Positions 1 to 8,972 are shown, counted from the stretch's first letter. The stretch: DNA of 64,000 bases from Xanthocytophaga flava (GCA_030068525.1 JASJOS010000019.1:62001-126000); one strand, 5' to 3'. Translations and numbers: made by a program. The notes: generated by a model not told the origin, from the letters alone.

Positions 1-815
1 ATCTCGTTATCCAAATATACATCCAGTAGAGTATTTATTACTTTCTCTTCTTTTTCTATTACAGGACCACGAGAAGAGATCTCAATTACACTTGAATTTT
101 TATCATCGATCGGACTAACCTTTACATTGGATTGATAAAAGGCAGCCATTTGCCCTAAACTATTGATCACAAAAAAATATTCATCTTTATCATATAAAGA
201 AGGTGTTCTTGAGAACTCTATAGTAAAATTAAGATATTTATCAGTATAAGCTTGGCCAATTCTTAAGACCTTCTGAATATTCACTTCGGGAATCTCATCC
301 AATGAACGGTCAGCCTGAATATCTTGTACAGTTACTTTTTTTCCAGTGATATGAACTTTATACAGATCGGACTTTCCAACTCTCTCAACGTATATAGGTA
401 CATTGATCATTTGAGCTTTGGTAGTATCTAATTTTACACGAAAGGGAAAATCATTATACTCTTCAACTGTTTTGTAATCATCTACACTAAAGTAAGATAC
501 CCGCATATTCAATCGGTCCATTACCTGCTTCATATAACGGAATGAGGTAAGTAGTTGTACCTCATCTTTTAACTGTGTTCTGGGAACAAATGCGCCCATA
601 CCACGAATAAATCGATCCTGTTCAGGTGTATCCTTGCTTTTATCATCAATTAAGATAGACGCTTTTACTTCAAATATTTTGGGTGTGAATCTCAGATACA
701 AGTAAGCACCACCCAATGCCAGTGGTACAAAAACCACAAATAAATACCAGCGGCTTGCGATCTTATTGAAGAGAAACTTAAGATTAACAGTATCGTTTTG
801 AGCTTGCTGTTTCAT
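1..815 (-). CDS. Wzz/GumC-type polysaccharide chain-length protein, 3' part cut by window
   Basis: Reading leftward from an ATG at 815 the frame stays open to the window edge, giving about 271 residues. The start is MKQQAQNDTVNLKFLFNKI, then a hydrophobic segment at about residues 24-46 (RWYLFVVFVPLALGGAYLYL) and then TPKIFEVKASILIDD. A short cytoplasmic start, a membrane helix and a periplasmic beta/alpha domain is the Wzz arrangement of polysaccharide co-polymerases that control export and chain length of surface polysaccharide. The Wza-like gene just upstream on the same strand supports this. In Bacteroidota such proteins often carry a C-terminal tyrosine kinase domain, but that part would lie outside the window. 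Family call is firm; the full architecture is unknown. Confidence 0.8.
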   Translation of the reverse strand, partial: MKQQAQNDTVNLKFLFNKIASRWYLFVVFVPLALGGAYLYLRFTPKIFEVKASILIDDKSKDTPEQDRFIRGMGAFVPRTQLKDEVQLLTSFRYMKQVMDRLNMRVSYFSVDDYKTVEEYNDFPFRVKLDTTKAQMINVPIYVERVGKSDLYKVHITGKKVTVQDIQADRSLDEIPEVNIQKVLRIGQAYTDKYLNFTIEFSRTPSLYDKDEYFFVINSLGQMAAFYQSNVKVSPIDDKNSSVIEISSRGPVIEKEEKVINTLLDVYLDNE

Positions 816-880
816 TGGGATAATTTAAAAAGTAAGTGTTGTTTTAGTTTTCACAAATGAGAAAACAGTAATACTATTGG

Positions 881-1657
881 TTATCTATTAAGGTTAAGAA
901 TCACACTCACTGTTCCTGCGATTGCAGTTACTACAGCGGCAATAATAGTTATATTTGTAGCATTTTGTCTTCCATACTTTCCTTTCAGAGGCTGCACATA
1001 AATAACATCATTAGGTAACAGGTAATAATATTTTGAGACAATAATATTTGGATCTGTCAGATTAAGATTAACAACCTCATTTCCTGTATCTGTCTGTCGC
1101 ATCAGCATTATCTTTTTACGATTTCCAAAATCAGTAATATCCCCTGCCATAGCTAATGCATCTATTAATGTAAGCTGGTTATTGTAGTTATAATATTGTC
1201 CGGGATTTTTCACTTCTCCAATAACAGATACTTTAAAGCTAACCATAGCCAGGAAGATAGTACTGTTTTTTAATTGTTTATCTACTGATTTCTGGATAAC
1301 CGCCCGAGCTTCATTTATAGTTAAATTAGCAACTTTTATTGATCCTAATACCGGTAATACTACATATCCTGAATCATTGACAGAATAACCATTGACAAAA
1401 ACGGCAGCAGGGTTAAAAGCATTAAAACCACCAGATGTTTCTAAATTCAGAAAATCTGTATCTGTTTGTTCCAGCCCTTTTACCCGAATAGCCAAAACAT
1501 CATTCGGCTGAATCTTATAGGGAGTTCTTTTATTTGGAAAAACTCTCGCACTTGATGGAGGAAAGTTCTCTCCTTGAAAATTAACAGCATCCTTATGAGT
1601 GATACACGATGATAGGATAACTAAGGAAAGTAAAAGAACAGAATAAATTCTTTTCAT
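881..1657 (-). CDS. Polysaccharide export outer-membrane lipoprotein (Wza-like)
   Basis: 258 residues. The N-terminus is a lipoprotein signal ending at LSSC (Cys18). The segment YKIQPNDVLAIRVKG at about 47-61 is the typical start of the polysaccharide biosynthesis/export domain, followed by an SLBB-like stretch (SFKVSVIGEVKNPGQY) and a C-terminal hydrophobic helix (ITIIAAVVTAIAGTVSVIL). Wza-type proteins form the outer-membrane channel for capsule or exopolysaccharide. The C-terminal helix matches the part that crosses the outer membrane in Wza. The Wzz-like gene follows 65 bases downstream, so the two probably form one operon that runs out of the window. Confidence 0.85.
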   Translation of the reverse strand: MKRIYSVLLLSLVILSSCITHKDAVNFQGENFPPSSARVFPNKRTPYKIQPNDVLAIRVKGLEQTDTDFLNLETSGGFNAFNPAAVFVNGYSVNDSGYVVLPVLGSIKVANLTINEARAVIQKSVDKQLKNSTIFLAMVSFKVSVIGEVKNPGQYYNYNNQLTLIDALAMAGDITDFGNRKKIMLMRQTDTGNEVVNLNLTDPNIIVSKYYYLLPNDVIYVQPLKGKYGRQNATNITIIAAVVTAIAGTVSVILNLNR

Positions 1658-2162
1658 GAAAAAGGGCTTTAATTTTTTAAGTGATTTGTTGGAATTATTC
1701 TAGATTTTGATGAATTGAACTCAAAAATGACATGGACTAATATGCTATTAATACGGACTGTAATTCATACGTAAACACAAACGCAATGGTTTTATTACGT
1801 GGTAATCATATATATTGTAGAACTACTGATTCAGCACATATCCTGGAGATTACTAAGTAAAGCTTTTAAAACCAACTATTTACCATTAAATCTTAGAAAA
1901 GTTCTGTGGCGCTTTTCTGTCATGAGTAATATTTCCTTTTGAAACATCAAATATAAAAAAAACCCTTCGACATTTTATAAAAATATTAATTTACAAAAAT
2001 GTAAAACCAGATATAAAAAAATTCTTGCTCAGCTCCATTATTTTATAAACCATTCGGCTAACTCAAGAAAAAACTTGACATTCACTTAAAAACTTTTTGC
2101 GATTATGTTTGTTTTTACTTATTTCGCCTCTTGGGAATTTTAACAAAAAACAATAGACTTGC
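1658..2162. other. Non-coding divergent region between wza-like gene and acidic ORF
   Basis: About 500 AT-rich bases without a convincing ORF. It must hold the promoter of the leftward polysaccharide genes and of the rightward acidic gene. A leftward TATATTTG (complement of 1948-1955) is present, but no TTG lies at the expected distance and the leader would be nearly 290 bases, so I do not call it. Confidence 0.5.
2075..2111 (+). promoter_or_regulatory. Candidate Bacteroidota promoter for the acidic ORF
   Basis: TATGTTTG at 2104-2111 matches the Bacteroidota -7 element TAnnTTTG, with TTGACA at 2075-2080 upstream. The 26-base spacing is slightly longer than usual. A start near 2117 would leave a leader of about 46 bases before the ATG at 2163. 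Confidence 0.45.
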
Positions 2163-2432
2163 ATGAACTTTCCTTTATCAGAAAATTCATTCCATACAGG
2201 TATGCTCAACACCCAATTTTTATCAGAAGACATTGCGACTCTGCCATTAAAGAAAATCCAAAATTCATGGGATGATTTTGATGAAGAGGAGGATGAAGAA
2301 GACTTCGATGACTTAGAGGAATTCGATTTAGATGATGATGACTTCGAAAAGATGGACTTTGATGAAGTTGACATCGAAGAAGATGAAGATTTTAGCTTTG
2401 ACGACGAGGATGATGATGACGAAGAAGAGTAA
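2163..2432 (+). CDS. Small highly acidic protein of unknown function
   Basis: 89 residues. The first 35 are ordinary (MNFPLSENSFHTGML...); from about residue 36 to the end the chain is almost only Asp and Glu with scattered Phe, Leu and Trp (WDDFDEEEDEEDFDDLEEF and onward). It has no signal peptide and no membrane segment. A TAnnTTTG element lies about 50 bases upstream and a strong hairpin 25 bases downstream, which argues for a real gene although the composition is of low complexity. Acidic tails occur in chaperone-like, nucleic-acid-mimicking and ribosome-associated proteins; nothing here decides between these. The Ser-rich frame on the opposite strand is its shadow. Confidence 0.65.
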   Translation: MNFPLSENSFHTGMLNTQFLSEDIATLPLKKIQNSWDDFDEEEDEEDFDDLEEFDLDDDDFEKMDFDEVDIEEDEDFSFDDEDDDDEEE

Positions 2433-2456
2433 AATCGCTCTTTAATGCTTCAAAAT

Positions 2457-2494
2457 CAAGAAGGCAAACCTGTATGTACATGTTTGCCTTCTTG
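2457..2494 (+). terminator. Hairpin terminator after acidic ORF
   Basis: CAAGAAGGCAAAC (2457-2469) pairs with GTTTGCCTTCTTG (2482-2494), a perfect 13-bp stem. The loop contains TGTA/TACA and can extend it. There is no strong T-run after it. Confidence 0.65.
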
Positions 2495-3090
2495 TTATGA
2501 CGACTCTATCTAAATCTATAGGAGCGAAAGTATTACTTTAAGCTGAGATCTCTACACTCGGCTGTTACCTTGCTGCTATATTTACCTTATCTTTTATAGT
2601 AGTGATCTTACCCATGCCTGAATCTAGGCCTATCTAATTGTGTGCTCTGTCCCTTACCTATTTAAGTAGACAAAGTTTAGTAGATAATCTCTTATTTGCT
2701 TTCTTACAGATCTTCTCTTAATAAAAAGACCTTCTTTACTGACATGAAGAGTTAAATACTTTGCATATTCTCTATTGGCCATTTTTATCCTGGAATAAAG
2801 AAACAATCACTGACTAAGCAACTATCCTGTCCCACAGTATAGTTACACAAATATTGTATGTTTGTAATAAATCTAAATGTATGAGCAATGTGCAGGCTCA
2901 TCTTCAAAAGATAGGCCTTTTTTGTATATTGGCAACTAAAACTATCTCAACTTACAGACAACTTATTAGCCATCAATGCCTTATAAGAAAACAATCTTCA
3001 TTTATTTTGATTGTATAGTTTCTGAAATATAGGCAAATTGAATTATACCACAATTTTTAAAACCCGTTCGTTCAATATACCATAAGTTAT
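2495..3090. other. Non-coding spacer with one possible small transcript
   Basis: About 600 bases without a credible ORF. The only structure I see is at 2857-2923: a TATGTTTG element (2857-2864), then a small ATGAGC/GCTCAT hairpin (2881-2886/2896-2901), a second ATCTT/AAGAT hairpin (2900-2912), and a run of six T at 2918-2923. This could be a short RNA or an attenuated leader of the SDR gene. No TTG element is found at the right distance. Confidence 0.35.
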
Positions 3091-3756
3091 ATGAAACATT
3101 CTGAAAAAGTATGTACTATTGTTGGTGCAGGTCCGGGAATCAGCCTGTCTGTAGCCAAACGATTTGCCCGTGAGGGATTTTCAATTGCATTAATTGCACG
3201 TCGTGTTGAGAATATTGAACGACAAGTACAAGAATTAAAAGAGATGGGAGTTCTTGCGAAAGCCTATAGTGCAGATGCAGCAGATCATGCCTCTTTGGAA
3301 AAGGCATTTCGTGTTATTCATAGAGAAATTGGGTATTCAGATGTATTAGTCTATAATGCATTTGTTGGACGTGAAGCAAGTCCAAGTAAGCTTGACCCAG
3401 AAAAACTGGTACAAGACTTCAGAGTAAATGTTGTAGGAGCATTATCAGCTGCACAACTTGCTATTCCTAATATGAAAAAACAGAAAAGTGGCACTATTTT
3501 ATTCACAGGTGGAGGGTTATCATTAGAACCGTATCACCCCTATGCTTCATTAGCAGTCGGAAAAGCAGGTATACGAAATCTGACATATAGTCTTGCTGCA
3601 GAGTTAGCCCCTTTAGGAATACATGTAGCCACAATTACAATCACGGGAATTGTTAAACCAGGTACTCACTTCGACCCTGATAAAATTGCAGAAGTATACT
3701 GGAAACTGCATGCACAGAAAACAGGTCAGTTTGAAACTGAAGTTCTCTATAAATAA
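3091..3756 (+). CDS. SDR-fold protein with altered catalytic site
   Basis: 221 residues with a Rossmann fold of the short-chain dehydrogenase family: glycine motif GAGPGIS at residues 12-18, LIARR at about 34-38, and NVVG at about 113-116. The catalytic region reads PYASLAVGKAG. Lys158 fits the SDR lysine, but the position four residues before it, normally Tyr, is Leu154, and the usual Ser position is Gly141. A tyrosine (Tyr151) sits three residues too early. It is therefore either a divergent subfamily with a shifted active site or a non-enzymatic NAD(P)-binding protein. It stands alone between two hairpins and its substrate cannot be inferred. Confidence 0.8.
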   Translation: MKHSEKVCTIVGAGPGISLSVAKRFAREGFSIALIARRVENIERQVQELKEMGVLAKAYSADAADHASLEKAFRVIHREIGYSDVLVYNAFVGREASPSKLDPEKLVQDFRVNVVGALSAAQLAIPNMKKQKSGTILFTGGGLSLEPYHPYASLAVGKAGIRNLTYSLAAELAPLGIHVATITITGIVKPGTHFDPDKIAEVYWKLHAQKTGQFETEVLYK

Positions 3757-3768
3757 AATAAGCAGAGA

Positions 3769-3817
3769 GCATTCCATCTACAATCTAATCCTAATCATAA
3801 TGTTGCAGATGGAATGC
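3769..3817. terminator. Bidirectional hairpin between convergent SDR and asparaginase genes
   Basis: GCATTCCATCT (3769-3779) pairs with AGATGGAATGC (3807-3817). The perfect 11-bp stem lies between the stops of two convergent genes. Confidence 0.65.
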
Positions 3818-3835
3818 TAATTCGTGCGCTATTCT

Positions 3836-4876
3836 TTAATCTTTATAAATCAAAACTTCTGATCTGCCATCAGCTTTAATATACCCACGATACATTCCTT
3901 CTGAATTAAAGGGCATGGCAAAATTTCCGTTTCGATCTAGTGCAATTACACCTCCTTCTCCTCCTCTTTGTACCAACTTTTTCATAACAACCTCTTCAGC
4001 AGCATTCTTAACAGACAATGCCTTATATTCCATTAACGCTGAAATATCATACCCTACTACGGACCGGATAAAATACTCACCATGACCTGTTGCAGAAATG
4101 GCACAAGTCTGATTGTTGGCATATGTTCCAGCTCCTATGATAGGAGCATCTCCTACTCTGTTCCAGCGTTTATTAGTCATACCACCTGTAGAAGTGGCAG
4201 CTGCCAGATTACCATACTGATCCAGAGCAACAGCACCCACTGTACCAAATTTTTTCTCATCACCTGGTTGTGGCTCATCCAGGCTCCCCTTATCCTTGGA
4301 ATGGTCTAATTGAATCTTGTCTTCCTCAATAGCTCTTTGCAATTGTTGATACCGATTTTCTGTATAAAAATAGGCTGGATCTACTATTTCCATTCCTTGT
4401 TCTTTTGCAAACTCTTCAGCACCACGCCCAATAAGCATTACATGAGCAGAGTTTTCCATAACTTTTCGTGCTGTACTCACAGGGTTCTTAATAACTGATA
4501 CGCCTGCAATGGCACCTGCTTTTAACGTGCTTCCATCCATAATTGCAGCATCCATTTCATTTTTTCCTTCATGTGTAAAAACAGCTCCTTTACCAGCATT
4601 AAATAAAGGAGAGTCTTCCATAACACGAATGGTAGCCTCTACAGCATCCAAACTAGAACCTCCATTCTGAAGAACCTTATAACCTGTTTGCAATGCCTGA
4701 TTTAATACTTCTTTATAGGCTTTCTCTTTCTCTGGAGTCATATTCTTACGCAGAATTGTTCCAGCTCCACCATGAATAACCAGTGTAATTTTATTTTTAT
4801 CAGGTTTTACAGGAGTTTGAGCATGGATCATAAGTGGTAACAGCAGGCAAGTGTACAATAGAATTAGTTTATACAT
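3836..4876 (-). CDS. Isoaspartyl peptidase/L-asparaginase (Ntn hydrolase), exported
   Basis: 346 residues with a signal peptide (about 1-19, ending IHAQ). The mature part begins with VIHGGAG, a hallmark of the plant-type asparaginase/isoaspartyl dipeptidase family. The enzyme is made as a precursor that cleaves itself before a threonine: GTVGAVALD at about 211-219 makes Thr212 the expected new N-terminal nucleophile. The variable linker before it is rich in Asp, Glu and Lys. STGG (229-232) and ATGHGE (262-267) complete the active-site region. Expected role: hydrolysis of beta-aspartyl peptides or asparagine in the periplasm. It ends at a shared hairpin and is the only gene of its unit. Confidence 0.9.
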   Translation of the reverse strand: MYKLILLYTCLLLPLMIHAQTPVKPDKNKITLVIHGGAGTILRKNMTPEKEKAYKEVLNQALQTGYKVLQNGGSSLDAVEATIRVMEDSPLFNAGKGAVFTHEGKNEMDAAIMDGSTLKAGAIAGVSVIKNPVSTARKVMENSAHVMLIGRGAEEFAKEQGMEIVDPAYFYTENRYQQLQRAIEEDKIQLDHSKDKGSLDEPQPGDEKKFGTVGAVALDQYGNLAAATSTGGMTNKRWNRVGDAPIIGAGTYANNQTCAISATGHGEYFIRSVVGYDISALMEYKALSVKNAAEEVVMKKLVQRGGEGGVIALDRNGNFAMPFNSEGMYRGYIKADGRSEVLIYKD

Positions 4877-4931
4877 AGGATTTATAAGTGTTTTACTTTT
4901 CAGACTTACTAGATAGGTAGATATAGGTTAA

Positions 4932-4964
4932 AAATAAAAAAAGTCTGCCGAAAGACAGACTTTT
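4932..4964 (-). terminator. Rho-independent terminator of the ATP synthase operon
   Basis: On the minus strand the stem AAAAGTCTG/CAGACTTTT (4939-4947/4956-4964) is followed by a long U-run given by the A-rich tract at 4931-4942. It lies 20 bases after the atpG stop. Confidence 0.85.
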
Positions 4965-4984
4965 AGTATAGTATAATCTTATTT

Positions 4985-5869
4985 TTAACCTTGAGATAAT
5001 GCTTCTGCTCCACCCACGATTTCCAGGATCTCTTTTGTAATAGCAGCCTGACGACTACGATTGTATACCAGACGCAATTCTTTAATCAACTCTTTCGCAT
5101 TTTCTGTCGCTTTATCCATCGCCATCATCCTGGCTCCGTTTTCAGAAGCGTTTGATTCCAGAAGTGTCTTATAGAACTGTACTTTTAAAGATTTAGGTAT
5201 TAGTTCCTGAAAGATTTCTTCTTTGGAAGGTTCGTAAATATAATCTGTATTACTTGAACTATCTTTTTCCTTCTGAGCAGGAATAATTGGTAAAAATTGT
5301 TCTACACGTACAATTTGTGTAGCCACATTTTTAAACTCATTGTAAACAATTTCTACTTTATCATAATCACCCTTCACAAAAGCGTCCATGGCAAACTCAG
5401 CAGCTTTGCGTGCAGCACCAAAACTCAAAATGGAGAAAGTAGTAACAAAATCTTTATGAATAGTATATCCGCGACGGTTATAGAAATCAAATCCTTTTCT
5501 GCCAATCGCCAATATATGAACATTTCCAGCACTGGCTTGCTGATTATATTTTTCTGCAATCAGGGTATTTGTAGCTTTCATAACATTACTATTGAAAGCT
5601 CCAGCCAAACCTCTGTCAGAAGTAACTACAACCAATAGTATTTTATTGGGAGCACGTTCTTCTGCATAAGGATTCTCAACATTATCATCAATAGAAGCCG
5701 AAATGTTCTGTAATATTAAAGACAACCGCTGTGAATATGGACGCATCTGTAAAATTGCATCCTGTGAACGGCGCAACTTCGCAGCTGCCACCATCTTCAT
5801 GGCTTTGGTAATCTGTTGTGTTGAATTGACAGACTGAATACGGCCCCTGACCTCTTTTAAACTTGGCAT
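4985..5869 (-). CDS. atpG: ATP synthase F1 subunit gamma
   Basis: 294 residues, normal for the family. The N-terminal coiled helix (MPSLKEVRGRIQSVNSTQQITKAMKMVAAAKLRR) and the C-terminal helix (ALIKELRLVYNRSRQAAITKEILEIVGGAEAL-like end) form the central shaft that turns inside the alpha/beta ring. TSDRGLAGAFNSNV is the conserved signature of the Rossmann-like domain. It is the last gene of the operon, 109 bases after atpA and separated from it by a terminator-like hairpin. A strong terminator follows, so epsilon and beta do not continue this operon. Confidence 0.97.
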   Translation of the reverse strand: MPSLKEVRGRIQSVNSTQQITKAMKMVAAAKLRRSQDAILQMRPYSQRLSLILQNISASIDDNVENPYAEERAPNKILLVVVTSDRGLAGAFNSNVMKATNTLIAEKYNQQASAGNVHILAIGRKGFDFYNRRGYTIHKDFVTTFSILSFGAARKAAEFAMDAFVKGDYDKVEIVYNEFKNVATQIVRVEQFLPIIPAQKEKDSSSNTDYIYEPSKEEIFQELIPKSLKVQFYKTLLESNASENGARMMAMDKATENAKELIKELRLVYNRSRQAAITKEILEIVGGAEALSQG

Positions 5870-5941
5870 ATAGAAATGTGCGTATAGGCTAATGTACTAT
5901 GTGCAATCAGAAAGTCCAATATAGTCTCTCTGAATATTTTA

Positions 5942-5971
5942 TAAAAAACTACTCCCTCAGAAGGGAGTAGT
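5942..5971 (-). terminator. Terminator-like hairpin between atpA and atpG
   Basis: ACTACTCCCT (5948-5957) pairs perfectly with AGGGAGTAGT (5962-5971) around a 4-base loop, and on the minus strand a U-run (A tract 5943-5948) follows. This is a complete intrinsic terminator signature inside the operon, so it probably causes partial termination or protects the upstream mRNA end. Confidence 0.7.
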
Positions 5972-5978
5972 AATAATC

Positions 5979-7559
5979 TTATGCAAAACGGATAGCAACT
6001 TCTTTTGCCACTTTTTTCAACACATCTGTGATGCTATCATCAAACTTACCTTTTTGCAGAGCAGCCAATGTGTCTTTGTAACTTGTACTTAGAACCATTA
6101 AATATTCTTTCTCAAAATCCTTCATTTTATTAACAGCTACATGATCTGTCAAACCATTGGTTGATGCATAGATCATAGCAACTTGTTGTTCAACTGGTAC
6201 TGGAGAGAATTGAGCTTGTTTTAATACTTCCTGATTACGACGGCCACGTTCGATGATCAGTTTAGTAGCCGCATCCAGATCAGAACCAAACTTAGCAAAT
6301 GCTTCCAGTTCACGGAACTGCGCCTGATCCAGTTTAAGTGTACCTGCTACCTTTTTCATTGACTTAATCTGTGCATTACCACCTACACGGCTTACAGAAA
6401 TACCCACGTTAATAGCAGGCCGAATACCAGAGTTAAATAAGTTAGACTCCAGGAAGATCTGTCCGTCAGTAATAGAGATTACGTTTGTAGGAATATAAGC
6501 AGAAACGTCGCCCGCTTGTGTTTCAATGATTGGAAGTGCCGTTAAAGAACCACCCCCTTTTACAACACCTTTCAATGATTCAGGAAGGTCATTCATTGAC
6601 TGTGCAATAGAGTCAGAAGCATTAACTTTTGCAGCCCGCTCTAACAAACGGCTATGCAGGTAGAACACATCTCCCGGATATGCCTCACGTCCTGGAGGAC
6701 GACGCAATAACAGAGAAACTTCACGATAGGCTACAGCTTGTTTTGATAAATCATCATAAATTACAAGAGCAGGACGACCTGTATCACGGAAATATTCTCC
6801 GATGGCTGCACCTGTAAATGGAGCAAAGAACTGCATAGGTGCAGGCTCAGAAGCGCCAGCTGCAACTACTATAGTATAGTCCATAGCTCCACCTTTTTGC
6901 AATGTATTTACAACCTGTGCGATAGTTGATGCTTTCTGTCCACAAGCTACGTAAATACAGTAAACAGGCTCTCCTCTGTCAAAATATTCTCTTTGATTCA
7001 GAATAGTATCTAATGCTACAGTAGTTTTACCAGTTTGACGATCACCAATGATCAATTCACGTTGTCCACGACCCACAGGAATCATAGCATCAATTGCTTT
7101 GATACCCGTTTGTAGAGGCTCATTTACTGGCTGACGATAGATTACACCCGGAGCTTTACGTTCCAAAGGCATATCATACATATCACCACTCAAAGTAGGA
7201 CCACCATCGATAGGCTGACCAAGTGTATTTACTACACGTCCTACCATGCTTTCTCCAACTTTAATAGAAGCAATCTTTCCTGTACGACGTACAGTATCTC
7301 CTTCACGAATACCACTGTAATCACCTAATGTTACAGCACCTACATTGTCTTCTTCCAGGTTCAGTACCAATCCACTTACACCATTGCTGAATTCCAGCAA
7401 TTCACCTGCTTGTGCTTTGGATAATCCATAAATACGAGCCACACCATCACCTACCTGTAATACGGTACCAACCTCTTCTAATTCAGCTTCGGTGCGGGCA
7501 TTGGCTAATTGTGCCCTTAAAATGGCTGAAACCTCATCGGGTCTTACTGCTAATGACAT
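5979..7559 (-). CDS. atpA: ATP synthase F1 subunit alpha
   Basis: 526 residues. The P-loop GDRQTGKT lies at about 172-179. The N-terminal beta-barrel domain contains [11 protein letters not shown], and the nucleotide-binding core ends in the conserved [14 protein letters not shown]. Alpha alternates with beta in the F1 hexamer and carries the non-catalytic nucleotide sites. It follows atpH by 140 bases. That spacer holds a weak AT-only 9-bp inverted repeat (7633-7656). Nothing unusual is seen in the protein. Confidence 0.98.
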   Translation of the reverse strand: MSLAVRPDEVSAILRAQLANARTEAELEEVGTVLQVGDGVARIYGLSKAQAGELLEFSNGVSGLVLNLEEDNVGAVTLGDYSGIREGDTVRRTGKIASIKVGESMVGRVVNTLGQPIDGGPTLSGDMYDMPLERKAPGVIYRQPVNEPLQTGIKAIDAMIPVGRGQRELIIGDRQTGKTTVALDTILNQREYFDRGEPVYCIYVACGQKASTIAQVVNTLQKGGAMDYTIVVAAGASEPAPMQFFAPFTGAAIGEYFRDTGRPALVIYDDLSKQAVAYREVSLLLRRPPGREAYPGDVFYLHSRLLERAAKVNASDSIAQSMNDLPESLKGVVKGGGSLTALPIIETQAGDVSAYIPTNVISITDGQIFLESNLFNSGIRPAINVGISVSRVGGNAQIKSMKKVAGTLKLDQAQFRELEAFAKFGSDLDAATKLIIERGRRNQEVLKQAQFSPVPVEQQVAMIYASTNGLTDHVAVNKMKDFEKEYLMVLSTSYKDTLAALQKGKFDDSITDVLKKVAKEVAIRFA

Positions 7560-7699
7560 ATTTTATAGAAATGAGTAAATGAGCAATTGAATAAATTATG
7601 ATCAACTTCCAGGTATTCTGTAATCTATAGATTGATTTTATATAACGATAAAATCAGAGTCAGAAAGTTGTATATTTCTTTCAAAATCCAGGCATTGGA

Positions 7700-8242
7700 T
7701 TATGCCTTAGACATTTGTTGTTTTAGTCGGTTTATTTTTCCTTTTACAGACTCATCAATTTGTTTATCTCCAATCTGCAAAATAAATCCACCAATCAATC
7801 CGGTATCTACTTTCTCTTTCAACTCAACAGTTGTCTTACCTGTTGACTTTGTGACCATTTGTTTGAACTGGTTACGAAGCGTCTCATCTACGGCAAACGT
7901 AGTTATAACCTCTGCAACCTGAACCCCTTTATAATCATTATATAAAGAATGAAACTCTTTTGCTACATCAAACAGGATCTCTTCCCGATTCTTCTTAGTA
8001 ATGATTTCAAATATTGAGAAAGAGTCAGCACTTACCCGGCTTTTGAATATATCTCTTAATACTGCAAACTTTTTGTAATGAGATACAATAGGGCTTTGCA
8101 ATAAATTAACCAGATTACGATTCTCTTCACAGGTATCTGCCAGCAATTGCATATCGGTATGCACTTGTTCCACTATACCTTTTTCAATGGCTAAGTCCAA
8201 CAAGGCTTTGGCGTATCTATGGGCGGCTCTACTTTCGGCCAT
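7700..8242 (-). CDS. atpH: ATP synthase F1 subunit delta
   Basis: 180 residues, typical. The N-terminal helical bundle starts RAAHRYAKALLDLAIEKG, and the C-terminal part has the OSCP/delta signature VDTGLIGGFILQIGDKQIDESVKGKINRLKQQM (quoted in part: GLIGGFILQIGDKQID). Delta joins the F1 crown to the b-subunit stalk. It lies between atpF (79-base gap) and atpA in the usual order. Confidence 0.96.
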   Translation of the reverse strand: MAESRAAHRYAKALLDLAIEKGIVEQVHTDMQLLADTCEENRNLVNLLQSPIVSHYKKFAVLRDIFKSRVSADSFSIFEIITKKNREEILFDVAKEFHSLYNDYKGVQVAEVITTFAVDETLRNQFKQMVTKSTGKTTVELKEKVDTGLIGGFILQIGDKQIDESVKGKINRLKQQMSKA

Positions 8243-8321
8243 GTTAATTCAAGTATGATATGAAGTGTGAAATAATAAAGACTGCGTTCCTGTATCTTGA
8301 TTGTCAGCAAGACCGGTTGTC

Positions 8322-8816
8322 TTAATTCAGTTTTGCATCATCAACCAACTTGTTTACCAATGCCCGTTGAGCAGCATCATCTTTTAGTTGATTCCGTAAT
8401 ACTACTTCTGCAATTTCAAGAGATAGAGAAGCTACCTGTTGTTTAATGTCTTGAATTGCAGCCTGACGTTCCTGCTGAATAGCAAGGCGAGCCGCTTCTA
8501 CAATACGATTGCTTTCTGTTGTTGCTTTGTCTTTAGCTTCTTCAATCAATCCATCAGCAGTCTGACGAGCAAGCTTAACAATAGAGTCACGTTCCAGACG
8601 CGCCTCTTCCAACAATTTCTCATTGTCAGCTTTCAACTTTGACATTTCACGTTTTGCTTCTTCTGCAGCTTTCAGTGCGCTGTCAATAGAATGCTCGCGT
8701 TCATGTAAGGCAGCAGTAATCGGTTTCCATGCGAATTTCTTCAGGATCAGCAGCAAACAGATAAATACAACAAACTGCCAGAAAATAAGACCTAAGCCAG
8801 GGGTAACAAATTCCAT
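8322..8816 (-). CDS. atpF: ATP synthase F0 subunit b
   Basis: 164 residues. One N-terminal membrane helix (about 8-27: GLIFWQFVVFICLLLILKKF) is followed by a long charged coiled coil with heptad-like Ala, Glu and Lys (ALKAAEEAKREMSKLKADNEKLL and on). This is the peripheral stalk that holds F1 against the a subunit. It is preceded by a strong hairpin after atpE, so its expression relative to the c subunit is probably reduced. Confidence 0.96.
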   Translation of the reverse strand: MEFVTPGLGLIFWQFVVFICLLLILKKFAWKPITAALHEREHSIDSALKAAEEAKREMSKLKADNEKLLEEARLERDSIVKLARQTADGLIEEAKDKATTESNRIVEAARLAIQQERQAAIQDIKQQVASLSLEIAEVVLRNQLKDDAAQRALVNKLVDDAKLN

Positions 8817-8926
8817 ATAATCAGAATAATAAATTAATGTATGTAACTACTTGTTTTGCACTTACCTGATGTGTTTCACTTCACAGGTATTTTTGTTATT
8901 CTTGTCAACTTAACCTATCTGTATTA

Positions 8927-8964
8927 TGAAAATTCCCACTGCAACCTATTGTTGTCAGTGGGAA
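8927..8964 (-). terminator. Hairpin after atpE, terminator-like
   Basis: TTCCCACTG (8933-8941) pairs with CAGTGGGAA (8956-8964); CAAC/GTTG extends the stem inside after a one-base bulge. On the minus strand a short U-run follows. It lies 8 bases after the atpE stop, the place where differential expression of the c subunit would be set. Confidence 0.6.
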
Positions 8965-8972
8965 CTTATCAA

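Noticed and set aside
1948-1955. Leftward TATATTTG upstream of the polysaccharide export genes
   Set aside because: No TTG at the expected distance and a leader near 290 bases; not called as a promoter.
2063-2374. Minus-strand frame coding a Ser/Lys-rich 103-residue protein
   Set aside because: It is the antisense of the Asp/Glu codon run of the acidic gene (GAT/GAA read backwards gives Ser/Lys-rich text) and has no promoter of its own.
7633-7656. 9-bp inverted repeat in the atpH-atpA spacer
   Set aside because: Almost entirely A/T pairs with no U-run; likely by chance in this base composition.
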